Position numbers and translations under genes: made by a program. A DNA stretch of 64,000 nt from Rosa chinensis (taxonomy: Eukaryota; Streptophyta; Magnoliopsida; Rosales; Rosaceae): NCBI RefSeq assembly GCF_002994745.2, contig NC_037091.1:33358612-33422611 (forward strand), read 5' to 3'. Positions 46,733 through 56,537 of the stretch are shown here, in pieces. The notes below the pieces were generated by a model. It saw only the letters and a program-made list of their open reading frames with translations. It was not told the DNA's origin and did not search any database. Positions within the stretch are counted from its first letter, which is position 1; every line of letters starts with the position of its first letter.

Positions 46733-47752
46733 TAAACTGAGGAGCTGGATAGAAGAACAGCATGAAAAGATTGTTGAAAGCGAAAAGGAAGCAAAAGGAA
46801 AAGTTAATGCAACCAAAGATAAGGTAAGATATAGTATAAGGCAAGAATCCCTTGGAGCCTAAATGTTAGTTCTGCTTAAAACTAATTTTATTGTTAATGT
46901 ACAGGAAAAACTCCTCAAGCGGAAGTTGCAAGATAAGGTGGCGAAGCTTATTATTGCAAAAAATGGTGCTCCTCTGTCAATTTCAGAACATGAAGCTCTT
47001 GTTTCACAAATAAACAGTGAAGCAGCTCAAGCTCACGCTGAGTTGCTTGAAGCAGAGGGCATAGTGCCTAAAAGTATGTTCCCATTTCTATTATCTTTAG
47101 TTCACTGTGTTTTACGAGAAACATGAACTGTCTATCTGGTACAAGTGCTGTTTCTTCATGTCATTTTTGTTCCACTGTCATGTCTTTCGTGAATCTTTTT
47201 CATACATGCATGTGTTAAAAGTTCCTTGTACATATTTTGTAGAGAAACATAGATGTGATGTTTTAAGAACAGAGCCTTATCGTGTGGATGTTGATGGCCG
47301 CATCTTTTGGAAATTAAAGGGTTACAACAATGGAGAAGATATCGTGCTTCAAGGTTAGATTTTTGAGCGGTGTCAATTGTAATAAGTTTTGTTCCAGTTT
47401 ATGAGTCTGGACATTAAATTTGGTATTGTACAGATTTGGGGGCCTGGGATGCAGTTGTATCTAAAGAAGAATGGTTTGTTTATGGTGTGGAGACAAAGGA
47501 AGTAATTGACAATTACTGTTCTTATTTAAGGTATGCACAGTTACTCGTCTTACATTTTCAGTTTAGTTGAAACACCCTGATTCACATGATATCGCGTACT
47601 TTCTGTAATGTAGCTCTAGAACTCCAGAACTCAAAGTTCTGTTTGCTTATAAAGGTAATAACTCGAGTGTTTGCTTGGTTTGCAGGAGAAAAAAGTCTAG
47701 TGGAACCGTGTCGCAAACTGTTCCTCGTGAAAGCGATGAAGAAAACATGTAG
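46733..47752 (+). pseudogene. DDR4-like DDT/WHIM protein, C-terminal exons only
   Basis: Five exons (46733-46823, 46905-47073, 47243-47353, 47434-47530, 47686-47752) have canonical splice sites and consistent phase, and stay open to a TAG. They encode KLRSWIEEQHEKIVESEKE, EKLLKRKLQDKVAKLIIAKN, GAPLSISEHEALVSQI, then a WHIM-type segment (VLRTEPYRVDVDGRIFWKL, DLGAWDAVVSKEEWFVYGVE) and a short acidic tail (ESDEENM). This matches my knowledge of the C-terminal part of plant DDR4-like DDT-domain proteins, small partners of ISWI chromatin remodellers. The N-terminal DDT half is absent; upstream lies the inverted arm with a foreign first exon out of frame. The coding sequence itself has no lesion, so the capture is fairly recent. 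Naming within the DDT family is likely, not certain. Confidence 0.7.
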
Positions 47753-48472
47753 ATGAGGGCCATGGTTATTTCAAATGGCATATACTCCTAATTTGCTTTA
47801 CAATTGAATAGTGTAGATCATCAAGATTATCAAGAGATTGGCTGCTTCTGTCCAAAAGGAATTGTCAGTGTTGTAGAAGTAGGTTCACATACACAGTTGC
47901 AAGTATTTTGGATGCCCAATTGTTCTGCATATCTTCCTATATGGTAAAGCTGATTCATAAGTGTTGTCTTTTGATTTGTAACTGGGAGTTGTACCCCACT
48001 ATTTTTTGGGCGATCTTAAGGAATTGTACAACAGAGGAACCCCAAACTGATTAGTAATTTCTGAGTTCATATTATTTGCTGCATTTGTTTCCAGATTCAT
48101 CTTGATGTTTGTTACAGTTGATCATAATGTAATATTCTTCATCAACTTATCTATGATTTTATGCAGCATCATCTTTGGGGAAATAATACTACCTAAATCC
48201 TACTTCACTTTCTTTTTAAAATCCTTGGTGACGGTAACAATGCCAATTGCTCAACCCCTTCGTGCATCAAGATGCTCGTTCAAGTCATCAAGACGTTAAC
48301 TTCTTTTGAAGTCATTCATTTGGAACATTTTTGAGAGACCAGTTTAGTGGAATATGCTATTGTAATATTGCACAGCTCAAGTGCTTTACCTTTAGGTGCA
48401 TTCATTCGCATATCTTGCTTGACACACAAAAAAACAAAAAACAAAAAAAAATCACATCTCTTGCACATTCAA
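47753..48472. other. Trailer of the DDR4-like fragment and spacer
   Basis: AT-rich; plausible 3' UTR to about 48060. No other gene. The opposing minus-strand gene ends at about 48700, so the two units converge here. Confidence 0.45.
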
Positions 48473-48629
48473 AGAGCTTTGCTCTTGCTATGCTTCCAAA
48501 GCAAAGCTGATACAACCAACCTTTCTCAATCGGATACAATATACAAAGACTAAAGCCATTTCATTCCTTCTATAATACTGGAAAGTACAACAAATGACAC
48601 CTTCTCCAGCATAGCAAGAGCAAAGCTCT
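48473..48629. repeat. 22-bp perfect inverted repeat, 113-nt loop
   Basis: AGAGCTTTGCTCTTGCTATG (48473-48492, extending two bases further) is exactly complementary to 48608-48629. It lies between the two convergent transcription units. No target duplication was seen. It could be a tiny foldback element or a hairpin terminator. Confidence 0.8.
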
Positions 48630-48705
48630 GTGATATTGATCAAATTCACATTACATTCACATGTTCTATACATTGATTTCGTAAAGCTAAGAGGTCACCT
48701 TACTA

Positions 48706-50166
48706 CTACAAGCATTCCACAAATAAACACATGAATATTTGTACCAGGAATCCTGAGAAATTTAAAACATGAATATTATTAGACTTCATCCAGCATTAGT
48801 TCTATTAGCATTGTAGAAAGAGAAGTATAGATCTCACCAATTGCAGTGCGAGCGGCCTCAAGAAGTTCAAACTTGTGGGTTTCCCATCTATTGGGAGTTT
48901 GGAAAACCTATTCGGCATTCAAACAACAATCAGGGACATCCACAATAACAATTTGGGAATGTATTAGTTTTATAGTGTTAGGCCTGTCATGATGAAGAAC
49001 TTTCTCTGTCATGAGAATCTTTTAGATCAAAACTTGAGAAATATCTTAACATTCTGACCAATTGCCAATAATACTCAAAATTTGAAATGTATAACAACTT
49101 ACCTCTAATGTTACATTCCCATTGGCAACACAAGCAATGGAAAGAAGCACTCCAACAGATGATGCAACCATGTAAACTTTCAACAAAGTTACTCGACTAC
49201 GCCTTCGACCTTGGCTCAACAAAAAATTGTGGTATAAGAGCAGATACAATAATGAAGTCACTTAAAAGAGAGATGCAAGATTTGTATATCTACCTAAGTC
49301 CCCAAGTATCAAAGAAATTGAACCAATAGCTATAGAAGCGATAGCAATCACATCAGGATCTTCCCCTTTGGAAGTAAAAAGAAATGTATATAGGACTCCT
49401 ATCAGCTGAAAGACAGCCTGCAGCAGCACAGAAAGCTATAAAATAAAGAGGACAGAGAGATTCCATGAAAACTGAAGCATCAACAATAATTAAGTTGTTT
49501 TATGCTGGTCACTGAGATTCACCATACTTCCTCAATCTATTTTCAAATTTTGGAGTATATGCCCAAATGCAAATTTTCCCTTTCTAACACAAATCAAATG
49601 AGATACAACTTGGCCAATTTGTTTCGACTACATAGAGAGTTTTGAGGAGGAGGAGAAGCAACTATGGTATCCAATTCTTCCAGTGTAGGTTTTCCTCAGT
49701 GGAAATAAACTCTTCCAGAACCATAAAAGTTCTTATTTCTCTTTCGATTGTCAATTTCTACTTCTCAGACTATTGAGTTCTATTTTATTCTATTGCAAGG
49801 GACGTACCAAATTGATTTACTAGTAAATGCCAAGCAGTATCCTCACTCCTCAACAAGAATCAAATTCCTTTATACAATAACTTCAAATATCTAAGAACAT
49901 TTCCTATCCGAATTTTACTTCAGACAAGAAAAAAATTGAAACTTGTTAGTAACCTAAAGAAAAATCACACACACCACAAAATCCATAACCCTCAAAATCT
50001 GAAACCTGAAATCTGAAATTTGAAATCTGAAATCTGAAATCGGAAATCGGAAATCTGAAAAATCCCAAATCTTCAAACTCAGAAAACTCAAAGCTTTACC
50101 TTTAGTTGCGACTTCGGGACCTTCATCGAGGTCTTCACCGGTGATGAGCTCCGTTGACCGCGTCAT
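48706..50166 (-). CDS. Small plant membrane protein of unknown function
   Basis: Minus-strand exons: E1 50100-50166 (MTRSTELITGEDLDEGPEV), E2 49294-49435 (VFQLIGVLYTFLFTSKGEDP, IAIASIAIGSISLILGDL), E3 49103-49209 (RRRSRVTLLKVYMVASSVG, LLSIACVANGNVTLE), E4 48838-48907 (NRWETHKFELLEAARTAI) and E5 48706-48752 (GFLVQIFMCLFVECL, stop). E2 to E5 join in phase with canonical sites. Hydrophobic stretches in E2 (two), E3 and E5 predict three to four transmembrane segments, with an acidic cytosolic N-terminus. E1 to E2 is off by one base as drawn, so an exon is missed, a splice site is misplaced or the gene is frameshifted. The E5 end looks short. The product would be roughly 140-150 aa. I do not recognise a named family. 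Its promoter and first exon are duplicated in inverse orientation 4.4 kb away. Confidence 0.55.
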
Positions 50167-50488
50167 CGTCGAACCCAAACGCCAGCAGTGAGGAGGACTA
50201 AGGAGATGACGAGGTTCGGCGGGGACTAATATCCGGCGTCGCCGGTGGAATCACTCCGGCGCTGTTAATGGTTTTGGGTGAGAAGAGACTCATCAGAGTG
50301 GAGAACCAGAGACTTTGGTTGTATCGAAGTGGAGAATCTACAGTGCGTTTGAGGCTTTCTACTTCGATTTCTGATTGTTTTTGGGAAGAGATCGATCTGA
50401 GCCGTTGCTTTTCATTTAAAGCAATGGACGGCTGTGCTTGACCCATCTGCAACTTAACTATAGCAAGGACGTCCTCTTTGGAACCTTG

Positions 50489-50491
<3 letters not shown>

Positions 50492-50551
<60 letters not shown>
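50492..50551. repeat. (TA)n microsatellite
   Basis: About 30 TA units between the leader and the MITE in the right arm. Confidence 0.95.
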
Positions 50552-50552
<1 letters not shown>

Positions 50553-50555
<3 letters not shown>

Positions 50556-50955
50556 TCCTATCCAGAGCGAGGCATCGCTTTGAAATTTCAGAGCGAGGTT
50601 AGGGTTTAGGGTCACTTTTCGGTCGCATATCCACATCTCAACCGTTCAGTTTCTAGGTACTAATCCATAGATCATCTCTGCAAAATTTCAGCCAAATTGA
50701 TGGTCTTTAAGGTATCTAACTCGCTTAAACTAATGAACGAACTAAATCTGTCCAACCTGAACCGTACTAGCTTTAAGGCAGTTATCAATGCCTTAACGAC
50801 CATCAATTTGGCTGAAATTTTGTAGAGATGATCTATACATTAGTGTACCTAGAAACTAAACGGTTGAGATGTAGATATGCGACCGAAAATTGACCCTAAA
50901 CCCTAACCTCGCTCTGAAATTTCAAAGCGATGCCTCGCTCTGGATAGGATCTGTG
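50553..50955. mobile_element. Palindromic MITE with telomere-like motifs, copy 3
   Basis: Same family and structure as 44843-45237: ends CAGATCCTATCCAGAGC, internal TTAGGGTTTAGGG and its complement, and (TA)n on both sides. Confidence 0.88.
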
Positions 50956-51862
50956 TATATATATATATGCAAGGGTGGATATATTTATAATATTTAAATA
51001 AACTTTTCTGATCAAATATATTTAATGTTGACTAGTCAAACCATAATTCATAATATATTTATATATGTACTCACAGGTCAACATTAAATATAGGATTAGA
51101 TTATGTTTAGTCCCTGTACTATGACCTTTTTTTCATTTCAGTCCCAGACATTCTCAATTAATCTGAAAAGTCTCTAACGTCAAAATTTCCATCTAATTGG
51201 TCCCTCCATCGTCAAATTAGGAGTTGGTCTTAGGTGAAATGTCCAATATACCCCTCTATTATTTTTTTTTGTTTTTCCTTTTTAACTTCTTTTTTTTTCC
51301 TTTTTAATTTCTTTTTTTCCTTTTACTTTTTAAATTTCTTTTTTGCTTTTTCTTCTTTTTTTCTTGTTCCTTTTTAATTTTTTTTCCTTTTTTTCCTTTT
51401 TAATTCTTTTTGCTTTTTCTTCTTTTTTTCTTGTTCCTTTTTATTTTTTTATTTTTTTTTTCGTTTTGCCTACTTTCTCCTTCCTCAACCCATCAATCCC
51501 ATTCCGATCAAACTCCACAACCCATCTGTTTCTCTCCCCAAATTGAAACCAAACCCAGCAAACACCTAGCTTGGCGGTGCAGAGATGGACATCGAGCAAA
51601 AGTAAAAGGCTAGGAGCTGATCGATCACTGCTTCACCTTCTCTGAAGCCATCTCCCTCTCTTGGGATTCGCCCTCGCCTCCATCGTCACCGACGCCATCT
51701 CCCAAACACAAGCAGATCCTAATCAGCTCGGAAATTCGCCGCTAAACCACTCCCCTCTTGTTTTCACAGCCTACTTCTCTCTCTTCCACTCAAATCTCAC
51801 TATCTCTCTCCACATCAAGCCACAATTTGGAAACTTTTCACTAAAAACTACCATTTTTTCAG

Positions 51863-53374
51863 GGGAAAAATTCACCAACGGTGTCTGGACACTTAAGGGA
51901 CTTTCAGAATGATACCTGAACTTACAAAGTTATCAATGTGATACCTAGACTCATTTTTTCGTATCAACGTGGTACCTACGACCAATTTCAGTCACGGAGC
52001 CGTTAAATTTTGCAAGTGCATCGCACGTGAGTCACTTAATGAAGACAAAAAGACTGATTTACCCTCAATTTTCTTTTCTTTTCTTTTCTTTTCTTTCTTT
52101 CTTTCTTTCTTTCTTCTTCTTTTTCGATTTCTTCTTCCCCTGATTTGAATCATCAAGATTCAAAATCATCTTGCTTGTCCAATTCCCACCGCCGATTGCC
52201 AATCAAACACCGCCGCTACGTCTCAATCCACCTTCATGCACCGCAGATGTTTCTGGTTCCCCCCACTTCAAATCCTACAGCAAATTGAAATTGAGCACTG
52301 AGGCTTCGCCGCTCACTCCAAGCTCTTCCTCGTCGCCGCCGACGACGACTTAGCCACCACCACTCTCGTTCTCTCCTCCGACCCAGGGGTGGATCCAGGA
52401 ATTCAACCTTGGTGGGGCTTGAATTTCTTAACAAATGAAAAAAAAAATGGCTCTGCACATCAGCAACATCCATGAACTCCATTCAAGTTTACACACAAAT
52501 TCAGCAAACCCAACCCAGAAATCAAATTCACGTTTACACACACAAAAATTCAACAAACCCACAAATTCACGTATACACAATTTCAGATACCAAAAAACAA
52601 CCCAATACCCAGAAGGCCAGAAATCAAAAAGGGTTTAGCTAATTAGCTTTATCAATTTCAATTTGGGTTTTATAAATTGGTTATCAAAATACCTATTTAC
52701 CATCGGTGATTAGGTATTTCGGTGGACTCACTGATCAAGCCATCAAGGGGCTAAGACAGAGCCAGAGGAGGAGAATAAGAGAAGAAATCTAGAGCAGTAG
52801 TCGGTGGATTCACTGATCAAGCCATCAAGCCATCAACGCATCGAGGGCCAAAGACGGAGAGGAGAAGAAGAAAAGAAGAAACTGAGGATGTAGAGGGTTA
52901 GGTTGCCCATTGCTGAAGAGGACGAGGATGAAGAAGAAAAGGACCATGAGGAAGAAAGAGGGTTTCGCCGGAGATCGAGAAAGAAAATGGGCTCAATGGG
53001 CGTGGCGGTGGTGCTGGTTGAACTGATCGACCGATGTAGTTTGGTGTTGGTTGCAGTGGTGTTGGCAAGGAGATAAGGAGAGAATAAAGAAACCCAAAAA
53101 GAAGAAGAAGAAGAAGAAAGAAAGAAAAGAAAAGAAAAAGAAAGAAAGAAAAGAGAAAAAAAAAAACTTTGAGGGTAAATCGGTCTTTTTGTCTTCATTA
53201 AGTGACTCACGTGCGATGCATGTGCAAAATTTAACGGCTACGTGACAGAAATTGGTCGTAGGTATGACGTTGATACGGAAAAATGAGTCCAGGTATCACA
53301 TTGATAACTTTGTAAGTTCAGGTATGATTCTGAAAGTCTCCTAAGTGTCCAGACACCGTTGGTGAATTTTTCCC
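51863..53374. mobile_element. Inner foldback Mutator-like element with 9-bp target duplication
   Basis: Ends GGGAAAAATTCACCAACG are inverted, and the arms stay complementary for about 210 bp. Flanks are an exact TTTTTTCAG at 51854-51862 and 53375-53383. The interior (52080-53170) contains TTTCT-repeats, a segment starting CAGGGGTGGATCCAGGAATT (near 52384) that looks like an hAT-type end, and two copies of a TCGGTGGA(C/T)TCACTGATCAAG segment about 90 bp apart (52710, 52800). It has no coding capacity. It inserted into the outer element, dating it as younger. Confidence 0.92.
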
Positions 53375-53509
53375 TTTTTTCAGACCCTGAGGTTTTTAGG
53401 TCTTGCTCAAAATGGTGATTTGAATTTTGGGTCTGGTGAACTGATGGTTTTTGATGGCCAAGTTGACCAAAACCAGAAGTGAAGAAGAAGAATAGTGATG
53501 GAAAAGAAA

Positions 53510-53870
53510 AATGGTCGCCGGCATGGAGAACAATAATTGGTGTTTCGGGTCGATATAGATTGGTTCGCCGACGTGGCGCTACCAATGCAGCAGGATACGA
53601 TGGTCATTCAAAAGGAAAAAGGAAAAAGGAAAAAGGAAAAAGAAAAAAGAAAAAAGAAAAGAAAAAGGAAAAAAGAAATTAAAAATGAAAAAAGAAAATT
53701 AAAAAAAGGAAAAAGAAAAGGAAAAAAGAAATTAAAAAGGAAAAAGAAAAAAGAAAAAAGAAAAAACAAGGGCCGCCGGCGTGGAGAACAAGAATTGGGG
53801 TTTCGGGTCGATCTGGATTGGTTCGCCGACGTGGTGCTACCGATGCAGCAGGATACGATGGTCATTAAAA
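53510..53870. repeat. Direct repeat of about 95 bp inside the outer MULE
   Basis: A unit containing TTCGGGTCGAT, TTGGTTCGCCGACGTGG and ATGCAGCAGGATACGATGG occurs at 53514-53608 and 53772-53866, separated by A-rich sequence. It is non-coding; the K-rich ORFs across it are composition artefacts. Confidence 0.85.
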
Positions 53871-54169
53871 AGGAAAAAAAATTAAAAAGGCAAAATGAAA
53901 AATAAAAAAGGAAAAAAGAAATTAAAAAGGAAAAAGAAAAAAGAAAAAAAGGAAAAAAAAATTGTAAAGGAAAAAAGAAATAACAAAGGGGTATATTGGA
54001 CATTTCACCTAAGGTCAAATCCTAATTTGACGCGGGAGGGACCAATTAGACGGAAATTTTGACGTTAGGGACTATTCAGATTAATTGAGAATATCAGGGA
54101 CTGAAACGAAAAAATGATCATAGTACAGGGACTAAATATAATTTAATCCTTAAATATATTTAACTATAT

Positions 54170-54321
54170 CATTAAATCTGAACGGTCGAGATGTGGATAT
54201 ACGATCGAAAAGTGGGTTTATCAATGTATAAAGACACACACACAGTCATTCTCTGCTAAGGATTTCCTTGATAGACCACTTTTCGATCGCATATCCACAC
54301 CTTGATCGTTCAGTTTTTAGG

Positions 54322-54358
<37 letters not shown>

Positions 54359-54660
54359 TGTGGCCATTTTAAGGGATCCCTTGTGAGACCCACTTCTCGA
54401 TCGTATTTCGGCATCTTGATCATTCAGTTTTTAGGTCCTAATGTATAGATTATTTCTGCAAATTTTCAGCCAAATTGATGATCGTTAAGGTATCGAACTA
54501 GATTAAATCAATGGACAAACCGAATCTGTCGAACCTGAACCGTTCATGTTCATAATTGTAAATCGCAGTTGTGAATGCCTTATTTATTATCAATTTGGCT
54601 GAAAATTTGCAGAAGTTGTGCATGCAAGAAGCCTAGTTGTGCAACCAAATTGATAATAAA
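54170..54660. mobile_element. Decayed remnants of the palindromic MITE family
   Basis: Pieces such as CTGAACGGTCGAGATGTGG (54178), ACTTTTCGATCGCATATCC (54280) and CAAATTGATGATCGTTAAGG (54472) match copies 1-3 in scrambled order around a (TA)n run at 54323-54357. Confidence 0.7.
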
Positions 54661-54988
54661 TAAGGCATTCACAACCTGTTTATGATACACGTGGAAGGGT
54701 TGCGCACGCACTTGCGAAGTAATAATCTTTCATTTCATTTGTATATCAGGTTATAGGAATACAATATGTTTATGCAAAATGTACATCGTCTAGCAAGCAA
54801 ATATTTTGTTGCATGGCAACTGATTAGTGAAAATGAAAACTTACATCACTTGTGTAGGGTAAAAGCCTCTAAATGATATATTCTTCCTTCCACCAAACCG
54901 TCCTATAGGAAAATAATTTCCGAAACAACCATGCCTTGATTGAATTTCCTAAGCAACAATATGTGTATATTTTAGCATGCGAAAGTTC
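54661..54988. other. AT-rich spacer
   Basis: Nothing recognisable. Confidence 0.4.
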
Positions 54989-54989
54989 T

Positions 54990-55480
54990 TTCAACAACTT
55001 GCAAATTTTTTTTGTTTTTTTTCAAAAAGTAATTCATTGAAACATTTAACAATTACAATCGTTGAGAATAGCATCCTGAACAATCTTAGGAGCAGACACA
55101 AGCCACAAACGGCTTGAAGCTAGAGCTAAAATAGAACAAACTAAAATGTGTACTACACCAACAAGTTGTTAACGTACAATAAAACAGTGCTCTGAAACAC
55201 CTATAGATAAACCAACAAAAACTGAAGGGAAATTCTCAGCCTCCTTAAGAAAATTACCAACAATGGAATCATTGTCATGACCTTGAGATTTGAAGATCAA
55301 ACTATCAAAATCTGAAATCCGGGCATGCAAGACATCGGCAGACCAATCAAAACTAGACTCATCCTAGCATAAATAACACTGCTTGCGAAGGCACGCAATT
55401 GTGGTACTCACAGCATGATTATAAAGAGATCTTTTATAGAATATAGCTATGAGCAATCTACCTGCACGTAAGCACAGCAC
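54990..55480 (-). mobile_element. Retroposon 3' end relic in reverse orientation
   Basis: A T-rich run at 55005-55022 is read as a poly(A) tail on the minus strand. Preceding it on that strand is a GC-richer body with short frames (FYKRSLYNHAVSTTIACLRK, near 55440) of the kind found at LINE-encoded ORF ends. No target duplication was identified. Confidence 0.4.
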
Positions 55481-55511
55481 ACCTCAAATAATAAGAATAA
55501 CACACTTGAAG

Positions 55512-55990
55512 TGTCACGCCCCTATTTTCAAGCACAAATTATAAATAAATAACAATCACATACACTCCGGGCGTGATGGTTTAAACATCAATACAAAAAC
55601 AGTAGGAAAAATTTTCTTTAACCCACAATGTAAAGATGTCATGAACCCACAATGTCAATACAGACTCATTTTTTAGATTCTTATATTACATTACACCAAG
55701 TTTATAAACAAAACTGAATAACAATTCAATAAGTAAACAGCCCCACCCCACTCACTACACAGCGGAAGACTAACAAGTGCGTACGACAATTAAGTTCCTA
55801 AACTCATGACTGTAACAACAAGAGACCACAGTTCCATCATATTCACCCTAACCTGCAGGATAGACCCCTACACCATTGAATAGTGCAACAGGTTGAAACA
55901 ACAAACCCGATAAGCTTATGAAAGCTCGTGTGAGTAAACTCAAAACAATAAAGAAGAAGCATATGCTTTGTACATGCATGTACATTTGCA
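55512..55990 (-). mobile_element. Fragment of the long LTR family (copy C)
   Basis: On the minus strand this stretch ends GGGGCGTGACA, matching the end of copy A (GGGGCATGACA). It shares the CCTGCAGGAT(A)GACCCCTACACC segment and the AAACCCGATAAGC segment with copies A and B. It is cut on its right by the Tat-type element. Confidence 0.65.
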
Positions 55991-56008
55991 AGCATAATTA
56001 GCTATAAT

Positions 56009-56484
56009 GGGCCACGCTCATTGTACCGCCAAAGGTAATAATTCCAACTAAAGGAATGACATGCAGACACACCGCCAGACAGGCTACGGCCTCGGCGTCG
56101 GACCACCTCCAGATCACCGCCGACGCGCCGCCACGCGCCACGCCAAGATGGCATCAGAAGCTTCTGAAACTGGGAACTGAAGCATGTCAGTCCCACATCG
56201 AAAACAAAGAGAAGATCAACCTCTTCCTCACCTATAAAAGGTTCTCTCCTCTCTCCTCATTAATGACGCATTCAATACTTACCTACTGTTACTTTGTCAA
56301 CACAAATACATTGACTAACTTAGGCATCGGAGAGCAGAAGACCGCCCGGCGCGGTCTCCCTCTGACGCCCATTGTATTTCATTTGACAGGTGACGGTAGC
56401 TTCGAGAACAACACAAGTATCGATCCGCCAACCGGATCAACGTTAGCTAGGGTCCAGCTACCGCTGGACTTTTAGGCATCAACA
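56009..56484 (+). mobile_element. 5' LTR of Ty3/gypsy Tat element (start uncertain)
   Basis: The LTR ends CATCAACA at 56484, directly before the primer-binding site. It contains CAGTCCCACATCG (56186) and a TATA box CTATAAAAGG (56232), so U3 and R are identifiable. The left boundary is inferred from where copy C homology stops and could lie anywhere between about 55960 and 56060. The partner LTR is outside the window. Confidence 0.65.
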
Positions 56485-56502
56485 TTGGCGCCGTCTGTGG
56501 GA
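56485..56502 (+). other. Primer-binding site of the Tat element
   Basis: TTGGCGCCGTCTGTGGGA begins immediately after the LTR. This is a standard plant Ty3/gypsy primer-binding sequence. Confidence 0.85.
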
Positions 56503-56537
56503 ATCCTTGAACAAAAGGCCATCCCACCACACTCACC

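Larger units (their letters stand above)
49544..50995. repeat. Right arm of the large inverted duplication
   Basis: Reverse complement of 44815-46340, from intron through first exon, leader, (TA)n, MITE and flank (TGCAAGGGTGGATATATT). It has one MITE where the left arm has one and a half. This arm is likely the original because its first exon leads into co-oriented gene exons. Confidence 0.92.
51093..54149. mobile_element. Foldback Mutator-like element (outer) with 9-bp target duplication
   Basis: The left end GGATTAGATTATGTTTAGTC and right end (reverse complement GGATTAAATTATATTTAGTC) start inverted arms of about 165 bp. They are flanked by a perfect 9-bp duplication TTAAATATA at 51084-51092 and 54150-54158. 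T-rich DNA (51260-51480) inside the left arm faces A-rich DNA (53610-53985) inside the right arm. The element is 3.06 kb with no transposase and contains a second element (51863-53374). It is a long-TIR, non-autonomous Mutator-like (TIR-MULE) insertion. Confidence 0.92.

Noticed and set aside
52833..54018. Lys-rich plus-strand and Phe/Ser-rich minus-strand ORFs up to 136 codons
   Set aside because: Homopurine/homopyrimidine composition inside the foldback MULEs opens all frames; no domains.
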